A stretch of 33,347 nucleotides of DNA. It comes from Bacillota bacterium (GTDB lineage: Bacteria > Bacillota > Clostridia > Acetivibrionales > DSM-1351). The position numbers were made by a program, and so were the translations under genes. Below, piece by piece: positions 15,584-22,763 of this stretch. The stretch lies in contig JAEZIU010000259.1 of assembly GCA_023436485.1 (NCBI GenBank), positions 1 through 33,347 on the forward strand, given 5' to 3'. The number at the start of each line of letters is the position of its first letter. Position 1 is the first letter of the stretch. The notes under the pieces were generated by a model. The model saw only the letters and a program-made list of their open reading frames with translations, did not search any database and was not told the DNA's origin.

Positions 15584-16294
15584 ATGATTGCAATAAATAA
15601 TCTTACAAAAAACTATAGTAAGTTCAAAGCGGTTGATGGAATTTCATTGACTGCAAAACCGGGTGAAATAACTATACTTCTCGGACCTAACGGTGCGGGT
15701 AAATCCACTACAATTAAAAGTATTGCGGGACTTTTGAAATTTGACGGTGAAATAACCATTTGGGGTTGCCCCAATAAAACAGTAGAGGCAAAGAAAGTGT
15801 TTGGATATATACCCGAAACACCAGCTTTGTACGATTTGCTCACACCAATGGAACACGCTGAATTCATTGCCAAGGCATACAAGTTGGAATCCGGATGGGA
15901 GGACAAGATAAAGGCCATATTTGAGAGACTTGAAATTTATGATAAAAAGGATAAATACGTAAGGGAGCTTTCAAAAGGTATGACCCAGAAGCTCAGTATT
16001 GCGCTGGCTTTACTTATTGAACCCAAAGCGGTACTTTTTGATGAGCCTTTAATAGGTCTTGACCCCAAAGCTATAAATGAGGTTTTAAAAATATTCCAGG
16101 AGCTTAAAGAACAAGGGAAAAGTATACTGGTAAGTACTCATATAATTGATACAATCAATGATGTTTGGGACAGAGCATATATAATGAATAAAGGTAAAAT
16201 AGTTTGTGACATTACAAAAAATGATCTTAACGGAAGGGATTTAAAAACTATATTCTTTGAACTCACCGAGGAGGAAGAAGAATGCAAGCAATAA
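15584..16294 (+). CDS. ABC transporter ATP-binding protein
   Basis: The 236-aa ATPase has Walker A GPNGAGKST (about 36-44), the Q-loop region FGYIPETPALYDLLT, the signature LSKGMTQK (about 130), Walker B AVLFDEPLIGLDP (about 150) and H-loop STHI. ATG 15584 is preceded by GGAGGG. It overlaps the permease by 13 bp, showing coupled translation. The family is the CcmA/EcsA-like exporters, and the substrate is unknown. It lies 32 bp after manA with no terminator between, so the three genes probably form one transcript, although a link to mannose metabolism is not implied. Confidence 0.9.
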   Translation: MIAINNLTKNYSKFKAVDGISLTAKPGEITILLGPNGAGKSTTIKSIAGLLKFDGEITIWGCPNKTVEAKKVFGYIPETPALYDLLTPMEHAEFIAKAYKLESGWEDKIKAIFERLEIYDKKDKYVRELSKGMTQKLSIALALLIEPKAVLFDEPLIGLDPKAINEVLKIFQELKEQGKSILVSTHIIDTINDVWDRAYIMNKGKIVCDITKNDLNGRDLKTIFFELTEEEEECKQ

Positions 16295-17838
16295 TGTATT
16301 TAATTAAAAGAACTTACATAAATAAAATAAAGCGTGCATTTAAAAGTGTTCCCTCGGCCATACTCACTGTCTTGGGAGTGGTTGGGTTTTTATTTGTTTT
16401 TATATCATCCTTTCAAATGAAAAAAGCTCCTTTTCAGAGTGGATCTTCCGAAACAATTATTGCAGCCATCGTACTTTTTCTAGGTGTCTTATTATACAAT
16501 TCATTTCTTTCCAAAGATACGGGAATATTGACAATGGCTGATGCAAATTTCCTTTTTACAGGGCCCTTTGAAAAAAGGCAGGTGCTGATGTATCTGTTGG
16601 TTTCTGTGGCACCCGCTTCGTTGATGATTGGCTTTTTCATGTGTTTTTATCTTCCACTATTAATGGGCCCTGCACTGAGCGTTCTTGAATATATAATTAC
16701 TCTTATTGTTGTTAGTCTTTTTCTGGCGATTATTTTCCTATCATACTATTATATATACATAGTTGATTCGGAAGATACAGGCTTTAAGAAAAACTCAAAA
16801 AAGGTTTTCTGGGGTTTCATAGGTGTACTTGCAGTCATTTTTGCAGTTGTTTTATTTAATAATGATTTCGAATTAAAAATAACAGTACAAAAATATTTTG
16901 GAAGTTCATGGTATAACTGGGTGCCTCTTTTCGGGTGGACGAAATGGGCAATAAGTTCACTGATGGCAGGAAATATTCTGACAGGTTTTCTACCGTCCGT
17001 GTGTTTGCTTTTGGCTGTAAATGCATTGCTTTGTGCTATGTTGTACAATATAAAAGTTGATTTCTATGAAAAAACTCTTGAAGACTCAGTCAGTCTTCAG
17101 AAAATAATGGATGACATTAAGACCTCCGGCAAGGCGGATTCACGTGCCTTTTCAAAGCTAAAAAACAAGTCTGTCTCTGTCAAATACAGAACAGGGGCTT
17201 CTGCAATATATTCAAAACAGATGTTGGAAAGCAGGAAACTGGGTATATTGTCAAATTACAGGGAAATTTTAATGGAACTGTTCTACGTAGCTTTTGGTTT
17301 AATCTTTGGATTTGGATTCAGTTTTGTAATGGCTATGGTGAGTTTCGGAGCCTTGTCAATGTCTCTTAATGACTCATGGCACAGGGATTTTAAAAAACCG
17401 TATGTTTTTCTGATACCGGAAAGCTCCTTTAAAAAAGTAATTTATTCGGTATTGCCGGGATTAATTAAAACCATGATAAGCGGCGGAATAGCCATAACAG
17501 TTGCAGCTATAGGTTACAAACTTGAACCGTCAGCCTGGAGTAGTTACGTAATGGTATTTTTAAGTTTTGCGATACTATTTGTTTTTGCAGAGGTATTTAC
17601 ATACAGGATAATAGGATCAAGTTCCAATGCAGTAGTAGTTACAATGCTTAGAATGTTATTGGTAATTGTTGCCTGTGTGCCTGCGATAATTATACTAGTT
17701 GTAATAGCGATTCTTTCAAACGGTGTACCAAATGTAACAGAAACAGCTTTATGCATGTTGGCGATGAATGTAGTATTTTCAGTATTGCTGGCATACCTCA
17801 GCAAGGGCATATTTGAACAAAGTGAACTTATGGAATAA
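16282..17838 (+). CDS. ABC exporter membrane subunit (ABC-2 related)
   Basis: The 518-aa polytopic protein has about 10-12 TM helices: pairs near 24-70, 100-155, 170-190 and 230-255, and a C-terminal block near 335-515. A cytoplasmic stretch (about 260-330) is rich in Lys and Ser. It resembles the 'putative ABC exporter' group (large ABC-2-like permeases that pair with EcsA-type ATPases). It overlaps the upstream ATPase gene by 13 bp, so the pair is the transporter. No substrate can be inferred. The frame is complete, without breaks. Confidence 0.85.
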   Translation: MQAIMYLIKRTYINKIKRAFKSVPSAILTVLGVVGFLFVFISSFQMKKAPFQSGSSETIIAAIVLFLGVLLYNSFLSKDTGILTMADANFLFTGPFEKRQVLMYLLVSVAPASLMIGFFMCFYLPLLMGPALSVLEYIITLIVVSLFLAIIFLSYYYIYIVDSEDTGFKKNSKKVFWGFIGVLAVIFAVVLFNNDFELKITVQKYFGSSWYNWVPLFGWTKWAISSLMAGNILTGFLPSVCLLLAVNALLCAMLYNIKVDFYEKTLEDSVSLQKIMDDIKTSGKADSRAFSKLKNKSVSVKYRTGASAIYSKQMLESRKLGILSNYREILMELFYVAFGLIFGFGFSFVMAMVSFGALSMSLNDSWHRDFKKPYVFLIPESSFKKVIYSVLPGLIKTMISGGIAITVAAIGYKLEPSAWSSYVMVFLSFAILFVFAEVFTYRIIGSSSNAVVVTMLRMLLVIVACVPAIIILVVIAILSNGVPNVTETALCMLAMNVVFSVLLAYLSKGIFEQSELME

Positions 17839-17844
17839 CGTGTA

Positions 17845-17879
17845 TTATGTTTGACACATAAATTTCTTTATTGTAGAAT
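17845..17879 (+). promoter_or_regulatory. Promoter and inverted-repeat operator of the cbiMQO operon
   Basis: TTGACA (17851-17856) and TAGAAT (17874-17879) are exactly 17 bp apart. A perfect inverted repeat TTATGT-TTGAC-ACATAA (17845-17861) covers the -35 box, as expected for a repressor site. A metal-responsive repressor is the natural candidate but is not in the window. Confidence 0.65.
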
Positions 17880-17944
17880 AGCAAATGAAACGAGGCCATG
17901 AAGGTCTCCCTGATTAACACTTTAATCCGTTTTAAAAATTAATT

Positions 17945-17990
17945 AGACCCAAGAAGGGCTAGTATTTTACATACCCTTATGGGTCTATTA
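17945..17990 (+). promoter_or_regulatory. Structured leader hairpin upstream of cbiM
   Basis: In the cbiM leader, TAGACCC pairs with GGGTCTA, and inside it AAGGG pairs with CCCTT, closing a 15-base loop. No T run follows, so it is not a standard terminator. I looked for cobalamin riboswitch boxes and saw none. It may shape a metal-sensing leader, or stabilise the mRNA. Confidence 0.45.
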
Positions 17991-18014
17991 TTATGTACTA
18001 GGGGGAGATCATCA

Positions 18015-19013
18015 ATGCATATGGGAGATTTTATGCTGTCTCCGGTAGTTGGAGGTACAATGATGACAGCAGCTGTGGGAACAGCGGCTATTTCAATTAA
18101 AAAAGTAAGGGACATGGACGAGAAAAAAATCCCTATAATGGGAGTAATGTCCGCTTTTGTATTTGCAGCACAAATGATTAATTTTACAATACCGGGGACA
18201 GGTTCAAGTGGCCATCTGGCAGGGGCAATAATGCTTTCAATTCTGTTAGGGCCCTATGCGGGATTTTTGTCAATAGCGGCAATACTTCTTATACAGGCAT
18301 TGTTTTTTGCTGACGGAGGCCTGCTTGCCTACGGGTGCAATGTAATAAATATGGGTTTTTTTGCATGTTTTGTTGCATACCCGTTGATATACCGTACTAT
18401 AACTAAAAAAGGATTGACCAGAACGAGATTAATGACAGGAAGTATTCTGGCTTGCGTTGCAGCACTTCAGATGGGTGCTTTCAGTGTAGTGATACAGACA
18501 CTACTTTCAGGGAAAACCGAACTGCCCTTTACACAGTTTGCACTTGCCATGCAAGGGATTCACCTGGCAATAGGAGCGGTGGAAGGCGTTGTGACGGCTG
18601 CTGTAGTAACCTTTGTCTGGAAGGTGAAGCCTGACATAATCAATGCCGAAACGTCTGTTAGAAGTAAAAAGCAGGGCTATAGGTCTGTGATTGTAGGATT
18701 TTTTGTGGCTGCCCTGCTTCTGGCAGGAGGAGTATCCCTCTTTGCATCTGCAAATCCCGACGGTCTCGAATGGTCTATTGGCAAGGTGGCAGGAGATAAG
18801 GAGTTAAAGGGCGAAACCCAAGTACACAAATCTCTTGAAAAAGCCCAGCAGGATATTGCGGTGTTGCCCGATTACAGATTTAAGAAACAGGAAAATACAG
18901 ATGAATCCGCAGGAACGGTTGTTTCGGGACTTGTGGGCTCCGGAATTACAATAGGGTTGGTAGTATTGGCAGGTTATTTGATAAGGCTGATAAAGCGGAA
19001 GAAAGCTGATTAA
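18015..19013 (+). CDS. cbiM: ECF Ni/Co transporter substrate-binding subunit CbiM/NikM with fused PDGLE domain
   Basis: The 332-aa membrane protein begins MH after processing-free initiation. M1-H2 and a following loop are known metal ligands in CbiM/NikM, and here the start is MHMGDFMLSP in place of the common MHIPDGFLSP. ATG 18015 is set by this and by GGGGGAG 8 bp upstream. It has about seven TM helices with GSSGHLAG and GPYAGFLS (about 65-85), then HLAIGAVEG (about 185). The C-terminal part (about 215-330) adds two TM helices and a PDGLEWSIGKVAG segment, the PDGLE/NikN-CbiN type small subunit, so no separate CbiN gene is needed. Context with a CooT-like gene favours nickel. Confidence 0.9.
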   Translation: MHMGDFMLSPVVGGTMMTAAVGTAAISIKKVRDMDEKKIPIMGVMSAFVFAAQMINFTIPGTGSSGHLAGAIMLSILLGPYAGFLSIAAILLIQALFFADGGLLAYGCNVINMGFFACFVAYPLIYRTITKKGLTRTRLMTGSILACVAALQMGAFSVVIQTLLSGKTELPFTQFALAMQGIHLAIGAVEGVVTAAVVTFVWKVKPDIINAETSVRSKKQGYRSVIVGFFVAALLLAGGVSLFASANPDGLEWSIGKVAGDKELKGETQVHKSLEKAQQDIAVLPDYRFKKQENTDESAGTVVSGLVGSGITIGLVVLAGYLIRLIKRKKAD

Positions 19014-19034
19014 ATAATTAATTTGGAGTATTTT

Positions 19035-19832
19035 ATGACAGACCTGGCAGGAGCATTATATGAGATAAAGCATTTGGATGAATTATCTAAAAGGAAAAAC
19101 TTTATTAATAATATCCATCCCCTTGCTAAAATGATTGTTACTCTGGCTTATATAGGGATACTTGCGTCCTTTGACCGATATGAAGTATCTGCACTTATAC
19201 CGTTTATAATGTATCCTGCTGCCGTTATGATTATTTGCGAAATACCAGCAGGAAAGATTATAAAAAGGGTTCTGGCTCTGGAACCCTTTATTATTGTGGC
19301 CGGAATACTTAACCCGATATTAGATAAAAATATTATATATATTGGAAATATGACAATGTCAAGCGGATGGCTGACACTAATTTCGCTTATAATAAAAAGT
19401 ACACTTATGGTATCGGCGGGTTTTTTACTAATTGCAACTACAGGCATTGACGATATAGCGGGGGCAATGAGTATGGTGAGGATACCAGCCATATTTGTTT
19501 TACTGTTTTTATTAACCTACAGGTATGTTTTTGTTCTCATGGATGAGGCTGAAAGACTTTTCAGAGGTTATTCCCTCAGGGCGCCCGGGCAAAAAGGTGT
19601 AAAAATAAAGGTTTGGGGCTCAATGGTTGGGCAACTGTTAATCAGGAGCTTTAACCGGGCACAGATAATATATCAATCAATGGTTTTAAAGGGCTATAAC
19701 GGAAAGTACAATATATCCGGGGATAGAAGTTTCAGATATGCAGATGGAATTTATCTGCCGGTATGGGTTGTATTTTTTATTTTGGTACGGTTATTTAATA
19801 TACCGATGATTATAGCGGGGATTTTTCATTGA
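19035..19832 (+). CDS. cbiQ: ECF transporter transmembrane subunit CbiQ/EcfT
   Basis: The 265-aa subunit has five or so TM helices and the two cytoplasmic coupling segments that bind the ATPase. One is near 175-190 (FRGYSLRAPGQKG) and the other near 220-228 (MVLKGYNG), matching the Ala-Arg-Gly-type coupling motifs of EcfT/CbiQ. ATG 19035 is preceded by TTGGAG; the in-frame TTG 19023 lies in that ribosome site. It is 21 bp after cbiM and 19 bp before cbiO, which makes a tight three-gene operon. It couples ATP hydrolysis by CbiO to metal release by CbiM. Confidence 0.9.
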   Translation: MTDLAGALYEIKHLDELSKRKNFINNIHPLAKMIVTLAYIGILASFDRYEVSALIPFIMYPAAVMIICEIPAGKIIKRVLALEPFIIVAGILNPILDKNIIYIGNMTMSSGWLTLISLIIKSTLMVSAGFLLIATTGIDDIAGAMSMVRIPAIFVLLFLLTYRYVFVLMDEAERLFRGYSLRAPGQKGVKIKVWGSMVGQLLIRSFNRAQIIYQSMVLKGYNGKYNISGDRSFRYADGIYLPVWVVFFILVRLFNIPMIIAGIFH

Positions 19833-19851
19833 GAATTTTTATGGAGGTCTT

Positions 19852-20613
19852 ATGAGTCATCACAGAATAGAACTGGAAGAAGTCAGCTTTAGTTATCCTG
19901 ACGGGCATCAGGCACTTGATAATATCACTTTTCTGCTTGGACATGGGGAATCGGTGGGTGTTGTAGGAGCCAATGGGGCTGGTAAATCAACACTGCTTTC
20001 AATATTATCAGGAATAGTGTTTCCACAGAAAGGCAGTGTAAGGGTCGGAGATATTCCTGTTACAAAGAAAACCCTTGCAGAAGTCAGGCGCAGCATAGGA
20101 CTTGTATTCCAGGAACCTGACGACCAGCTTTTTATGACATCAGTATACGATGATGTAGCATTTGGACCAAGAAATTACCGGCTGGATGAAAAAGAGGTCG
20201 AGCAAAGAGTAAATCGTGCCTTGGAGGAAGTTGGGATACCTCATTTGAAAGACCGTCCTCCATACAAGCTTTCAGGCGGTGAAAAGAAGCTGGCAGCTAT
20301 AGCTGCGGTTATTTCTATGAAGCCGGATGTACTGATAATGGATGAGCCTACTGCTTCATTAGATCCGAAGGCAAGACGCAAAATAATGAATATTCTTAAA
20401 GGCTTCAGTCATACAAAAATTATAACAAGTCACGACTTGGACATGATAATGGATATGTGTGAGAGGACAATAGTTCTGAAAAATGGCAAAATAGCGGCAG
20501 ATGGGCCCACAACAGATATCTTGGGAGATAGTGGACTTATGGATAGTTGCGGCCTTGAGATACCTCTTGCAATGCAAAACTGTCCTGCTTGTAAAAAATC
20601 TAAATTCTTTTAA
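19852..20613 (+). CDS. cbiO: ECF transporter ATPase CbiO/EcfA
   Basis: The 253-aa ATPase carries Walker A GANGAGKST (about 38-46), FQEPDDQLF with the EcfA-type Q-loop (about 87-95), FGPRN, the signature LSGGEKK (about 142), Walker B VLIMDEPTASLD (about 165) and the H-loop TSHD. The C-terminus has an unusual CPACKKSKFF tail with a CxxC pair, possibly a metal site. GGAGG lies 6 bp before the ATG. It completes the metal importer; the operon ends here with only weak hairpin potential downstream. Confidence 0.92.
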   Translation: MSHHRIELEEVSFSYPDGHQALDNITFLLGHGESVGVVGANGAGKSTLLSILSGIVFPQKGSVRVGDIPVTKKTLAEVRRSIGLVFQEPDDQLFMTSVYDDVAFGPRNYRLDEKEVEQRVNRALEEVGIPHLKDRPPYKLSGGEKKLAAIAAVISMKPDVLIMDEPTASLDPKARRKIMNILKGFSHTKIITSHDLDMIMDMCERTIVLKNGKIAADGPTTDILGDSGLMDSCGLEIPLAMQNCPACKKSKFF

Positions 20614-20926
20614 ACTATTATACTCACCTAAAAATGTAAGAGTAATTAGATATGAGAAGGATATTATAGTAAATGTGTCCTGAAGAAGCTGTACAAGCAG
20701 TAAGCTGAAGACAAAAGGGTTGAACTGCCTTAAAGTTATGGTATTATATACCGTAAGGTAAAATAAAACACATTGTGAAAAAGCTACGTTCAATACTTTA
20801 CAGAATATATTTATTTCTTATAATGGTAATAGAATGTTCATTCAGACAGTATCCGTGGAGGACAACTAATGGCCATGTAAATAGCCAAAGCTGTCTTGGC
20901 GGAATTGTAGTTGGTTGGGAGGATAT
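20614..20926 (+). promoter_or_regulatory. 313-bp intergenic region: promoters and leader, no other gene seen
   Basis: Between cbiO and the DUF3842 gene lies a strong promoter, TTTACA (20797-20802), 16 bp, TATAAT (20819-20824). A second possible one is at 20720-20747 (TTGAAC, 16 bp, TATTAT), with an inverted repeat GGTAT-TAT-ATACC at 20740-20752. The leader holds a minimal ORF, noted separately. No terminator with a T run was found for cbiO, and no RNA family was recognised. Confidence 0.5.
20869..20880 (+). other. Three-codon leader ORF (M-A-M-stop) with perfect ribosome site
   Basis: GGAGG (20857-20861) is followed at 7 bp by ATG GCC ATG TAA. The site is as good as any in the window, and it precedes the DUF3842 start by about 50 bp. 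It may be a minimal regulatory uORF or an accident of sequence. A hairpin GCCAA-AGCTGTC-TTGGC lies just after it. Confidence 0.35.
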
Positions 20927-21358
20927 ATGCGGGTTGCAGTTATAGACGGTCAGGGCGGAGGTATAGGCAAGCTTATGATTGAAAAACTCCGTGGGGCATT
21001 TGGCAATGAAATTGAGCTGCTTGCCTTAGGAACAAATGCACTTGCAGCATCCTTAATGCTCAAGGCCGGTGCAAATGAGGGAGCCTCCGGTGAAAATGCA
21101 ATTTTATTTAATGCATCCAAGGTGGATATAATAATTGGGACAATAGGGATTGTGTGTGCAAATTCCATGTTGGGTGAGCTCACACCTGGAATGGCAGCGG
21201 CCATTGCACAAAGCCAAGCGGTAAAAATATTGATTCCTTTGAATAGGTGTAACATCATGGTAACCGGAACTTGTGATGAGCCGCTTCCACACCATTTGGA
21301 TGATGCTATAGCTATGGTTGGAAACGTAATAAGGAGTGATAAAAGTGTGCGAGGCTAA
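20927..21358 (+). CDS. DUF3842 family protein
   Basis: The 143-aa cytoplasmic protein starts MRVAVIDGQGGGIGK, a glycine-rich nucleotide-binding-like loop after a first beta strand, as in Rossmann or P-loop-like folds. It then has alternating strands and helices with ALGTNALAASLMLKAGAN (about 38-56), DIIIGTIGIV (about 68-78) and a second NPNRCN-like loop near 110 (PLNRCNIMVTG). ATG 20927 follows GGGAGG. The end overlaps the CooT-like gene by 14 bp, so the pair is translationally coupled. The family has no known function. The context with a Ni/Co importer and a nickel-binding protein suggests a role in metal handling; this is inference. Confidence 0.8.
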   Translation: MRVAVIDGQGGGIGKLMIEKLRGAFGNEIELLALGTNALAASLMLKAGANEGASGENAILFNASKVDIIIGTIGIVCANSMLGELTPGMAAAIAQSQAVKILIPLNRCNIMVTGTCDEPLPHHLDDAIAMVGNVIRSDKSVRG

Positions 21359-21539
21359 TGTATATCTTATAGATAAAAATGGTAAGGAGACTCTTGTTCT
21401 TGATTCGGTGGACAAGGTGATTCCTGATAAAGAGGAAATAATATTAGAGAATATTTACAACGAAAGAAAAAAAGTAAGGGCTAGAATAAAAGAAATGGAA
21501 CTTGTTGATCATAGAATTATTTTGGAAAGTATCGATTAA
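21345..21539 (+). CDS. CooT-type small nickel-binding protein
   Basis: The 64-aa protein starts MCEANVYLI. The second-position Cys is the nickel ligand in characterised CooT homodimers, and the rest (GKETLVLDSVDKV, ILENIYNERKKVRARIKEMELVDHRIILE) follows the family pattern of a small beta barrel. GTG 21345 was chosen because it gives the conserved M-C start and follows AAGGAG; the in-frame GTG 21336 is within that site. It overlaps DUF3842. In Rhodospirillum, CooT helps load nickel into CO dehydrogenase; no such enzyme lies here, so the client is unknown. An old Pfam name for the family is RNA_bind_2, which appears to be a misnomer. Confidence 0.85.
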   Translation: MCEANVYLIDKNGKETLVLDSVDKVIPDKEEIILENIYNERKKVRARIKEMELVDHRIILESID

Positions 21540-21622
21540 TATTATAGAAAACAATTTTGGTATATGGGATAGTGATAATATTGTATTTATTTTGTTATAA
21601 AACGTTTTGTTTTTGTGGAGGA

Positions 21623-22507
21623 ATGGTGATTAATAAGGCTCCAAAACTCTCCCTATATTTTTATAACAAAGCTCTTAACATTTATTTTAAAAAAGGTCTG
21701 GAAGTTGATTTTATAGATTTGTTATTGAATATTGCGGTGACCCTTGATTCACTGGGAAAACAGGCGGATGCGGTTAAAACCTACAAAAAAGTTTTGGGAA
21801 TTAATCCTCGTGAAGCCAGAGCTTATTACGGCCTGGCAATAATCTATGACGACCGGAAGGAATTTGACAGAGCCATAAAAATGTATAAAAAGGCTATTGA
21901 TATAAATCCTGACTACTCAAAAGCATATTTTTTTCTTGCTAATTCATGTGATGAAGGCGGGCGGAAAGAAGAAGCAGCTGAGTACTATGAAAAGGCAGCC
22001 GAGCTTGAACCATACCACTTCTGGGCATATAACAACCTTGCTGCTGTTTATGAAGAATTGGGAAAATACGACAAAGCTCTGCTTGCTATACGAAAGGGCC
22101 TGGAATTGGAACCCAACCATTTTAAGGCACTTTTTAATGCGGGGGTAATTATGAACAGGCTTGGCTATACCCAGAAGGCTATAGCTTATTATAATACATC
22201 TATAGAAAAGAACCCAAGATATGCATATAGCTATCTGAATCTTTCTCTAATATATATGGAAGAAAACGATATAGATAAAGCTATAGAGGTTATCTCCAAC
22301 GGGGTAAGATTTAACCCTGAGGCATCGTTTCTATACTATAACAGAGCATGTTTTTACATCCATACGGGGAATCTGAGTCTTGCCTTAAACGATTTGATTA
22401 CTGCAACAGATATAAGCAGTGAGCTGGAAGAATACATGAAAACCGATAATGAAATAGATCCTTTAAGGGAACTGGAGTTGTATAAAAAAAGATTTGCATA
22501 TGTGTAA
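21623..22507 (+). CDS. TPR-repeat protein
   Basis: This protein of about 294 aa is made almost wholly of seven or so tetratricopeptide repeats of 34 residues (about 32-270). The repeats show A-x-x-x-Y/F-x-x-A and P at the helix turns (INPREARAYYGLA, INPDYSKAYFFLA, LEPYHFWAYNNLA, LEPNHFKALFNAG). The start is uncertain: GGAGG at 21617-21621 is only 1 bp from ATG 21623 and 4 bp from GTG 21626. The frame is also open back to TTG 21557, which would add a hydrophobic segment rich in Cys, but it lacks a ribosome site. TPRs mediate protein contacts; the partner is unknown. It follows the CooT-like gene and ends in a strong terminator. Confidence 0.82.
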   Translation: MVINKAPKLSLYFYNKALNIYFKKGLEVDFIDLLLNIAVTLDSLGKQADAVKTYKKVLGINPREARAYYGLAIIYDDRKEFDRAIKMYKKAIDINPDYSKAYFFLANSCDEGGRKEEAAEYYEKAAELEPYHFWAYNNLAAVYEELGKYDKALLAIRKGLELEPNHFKALFNAGVIMNRLGYTQKAIAYYNTSIEKNPRYAYSYLNLSLIYMEENDIDKAIEVISNGVRFNPEASFLYYNRACFYIHTGNLSLALNDLITATDISSELEEYMKTDNEIDPLRELELYKKRFAYV

Positions 22508-22524
22508 AACAACCCACAACTTGA

Positions 22525-22576
22525 AAATACCTAACGAATATCACGTAAGAACCTGATATTCGTTAGGTATTTTTTT
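22525..22576 (+). terminator. Strong terminator after the TPR gene
   Basis: AATACCTAACGAATATCA pairs perfectly (18 bp) with TGATATTCGTTAGGTATT across a 10-base loop, followed by a long T run. Confidence 0.92.
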
Positions 22577-22610
22577 TCTCAAAGGTTTAGTAGTCTTCTA
22601 ATATCCAATA

Positions 22611-22703
22611 CAATTATTTACAGTAAAGTTCAAGATATTACAACGGAGATCAATAATTTACAATAAAGTTCAATAATTTACAATAGAAATATTTACAAAT
22701 AAG
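22611..22703 (+). repeat. Four tandem 20-bp repeats upstream of xylanase gene
   Basis: Units at 22611, 22631, 22651 and 22671 share the pattern CAATAATTTACAATAAAGTT with exact 20-bp period; the third is this sequence, the second is the most diverged, and a partial fifth (ATTTACAAATAAG) follows. The -35-like TTTACA (22692-22697), with TAATTT 17 bp later, overlaps the last copy. An array with two-turn spacing before a promoter suggests a cooperative binding site. Confidence 0.6.
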
Positions 22704-22763
22704 ATTATATATGGTAATTTATATTTGAGTGTTGAAAAATAGTTTTCAAAGGAGGAATGTAAT

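Noticed and set aside
17838..18014. Cobalamin riboswitch before the metal importer
   Set aside because: The conserved GCCACTG and AAAAGGGAA-type boxes are absent, and the leader is too short.
21557..21622. N-terminal hydrophobic extension of the TPR protein from TTG 21557
   Set aside because: There is no ribosome site before this TTG, while GGAGG lies just before the later ATG/GTG.
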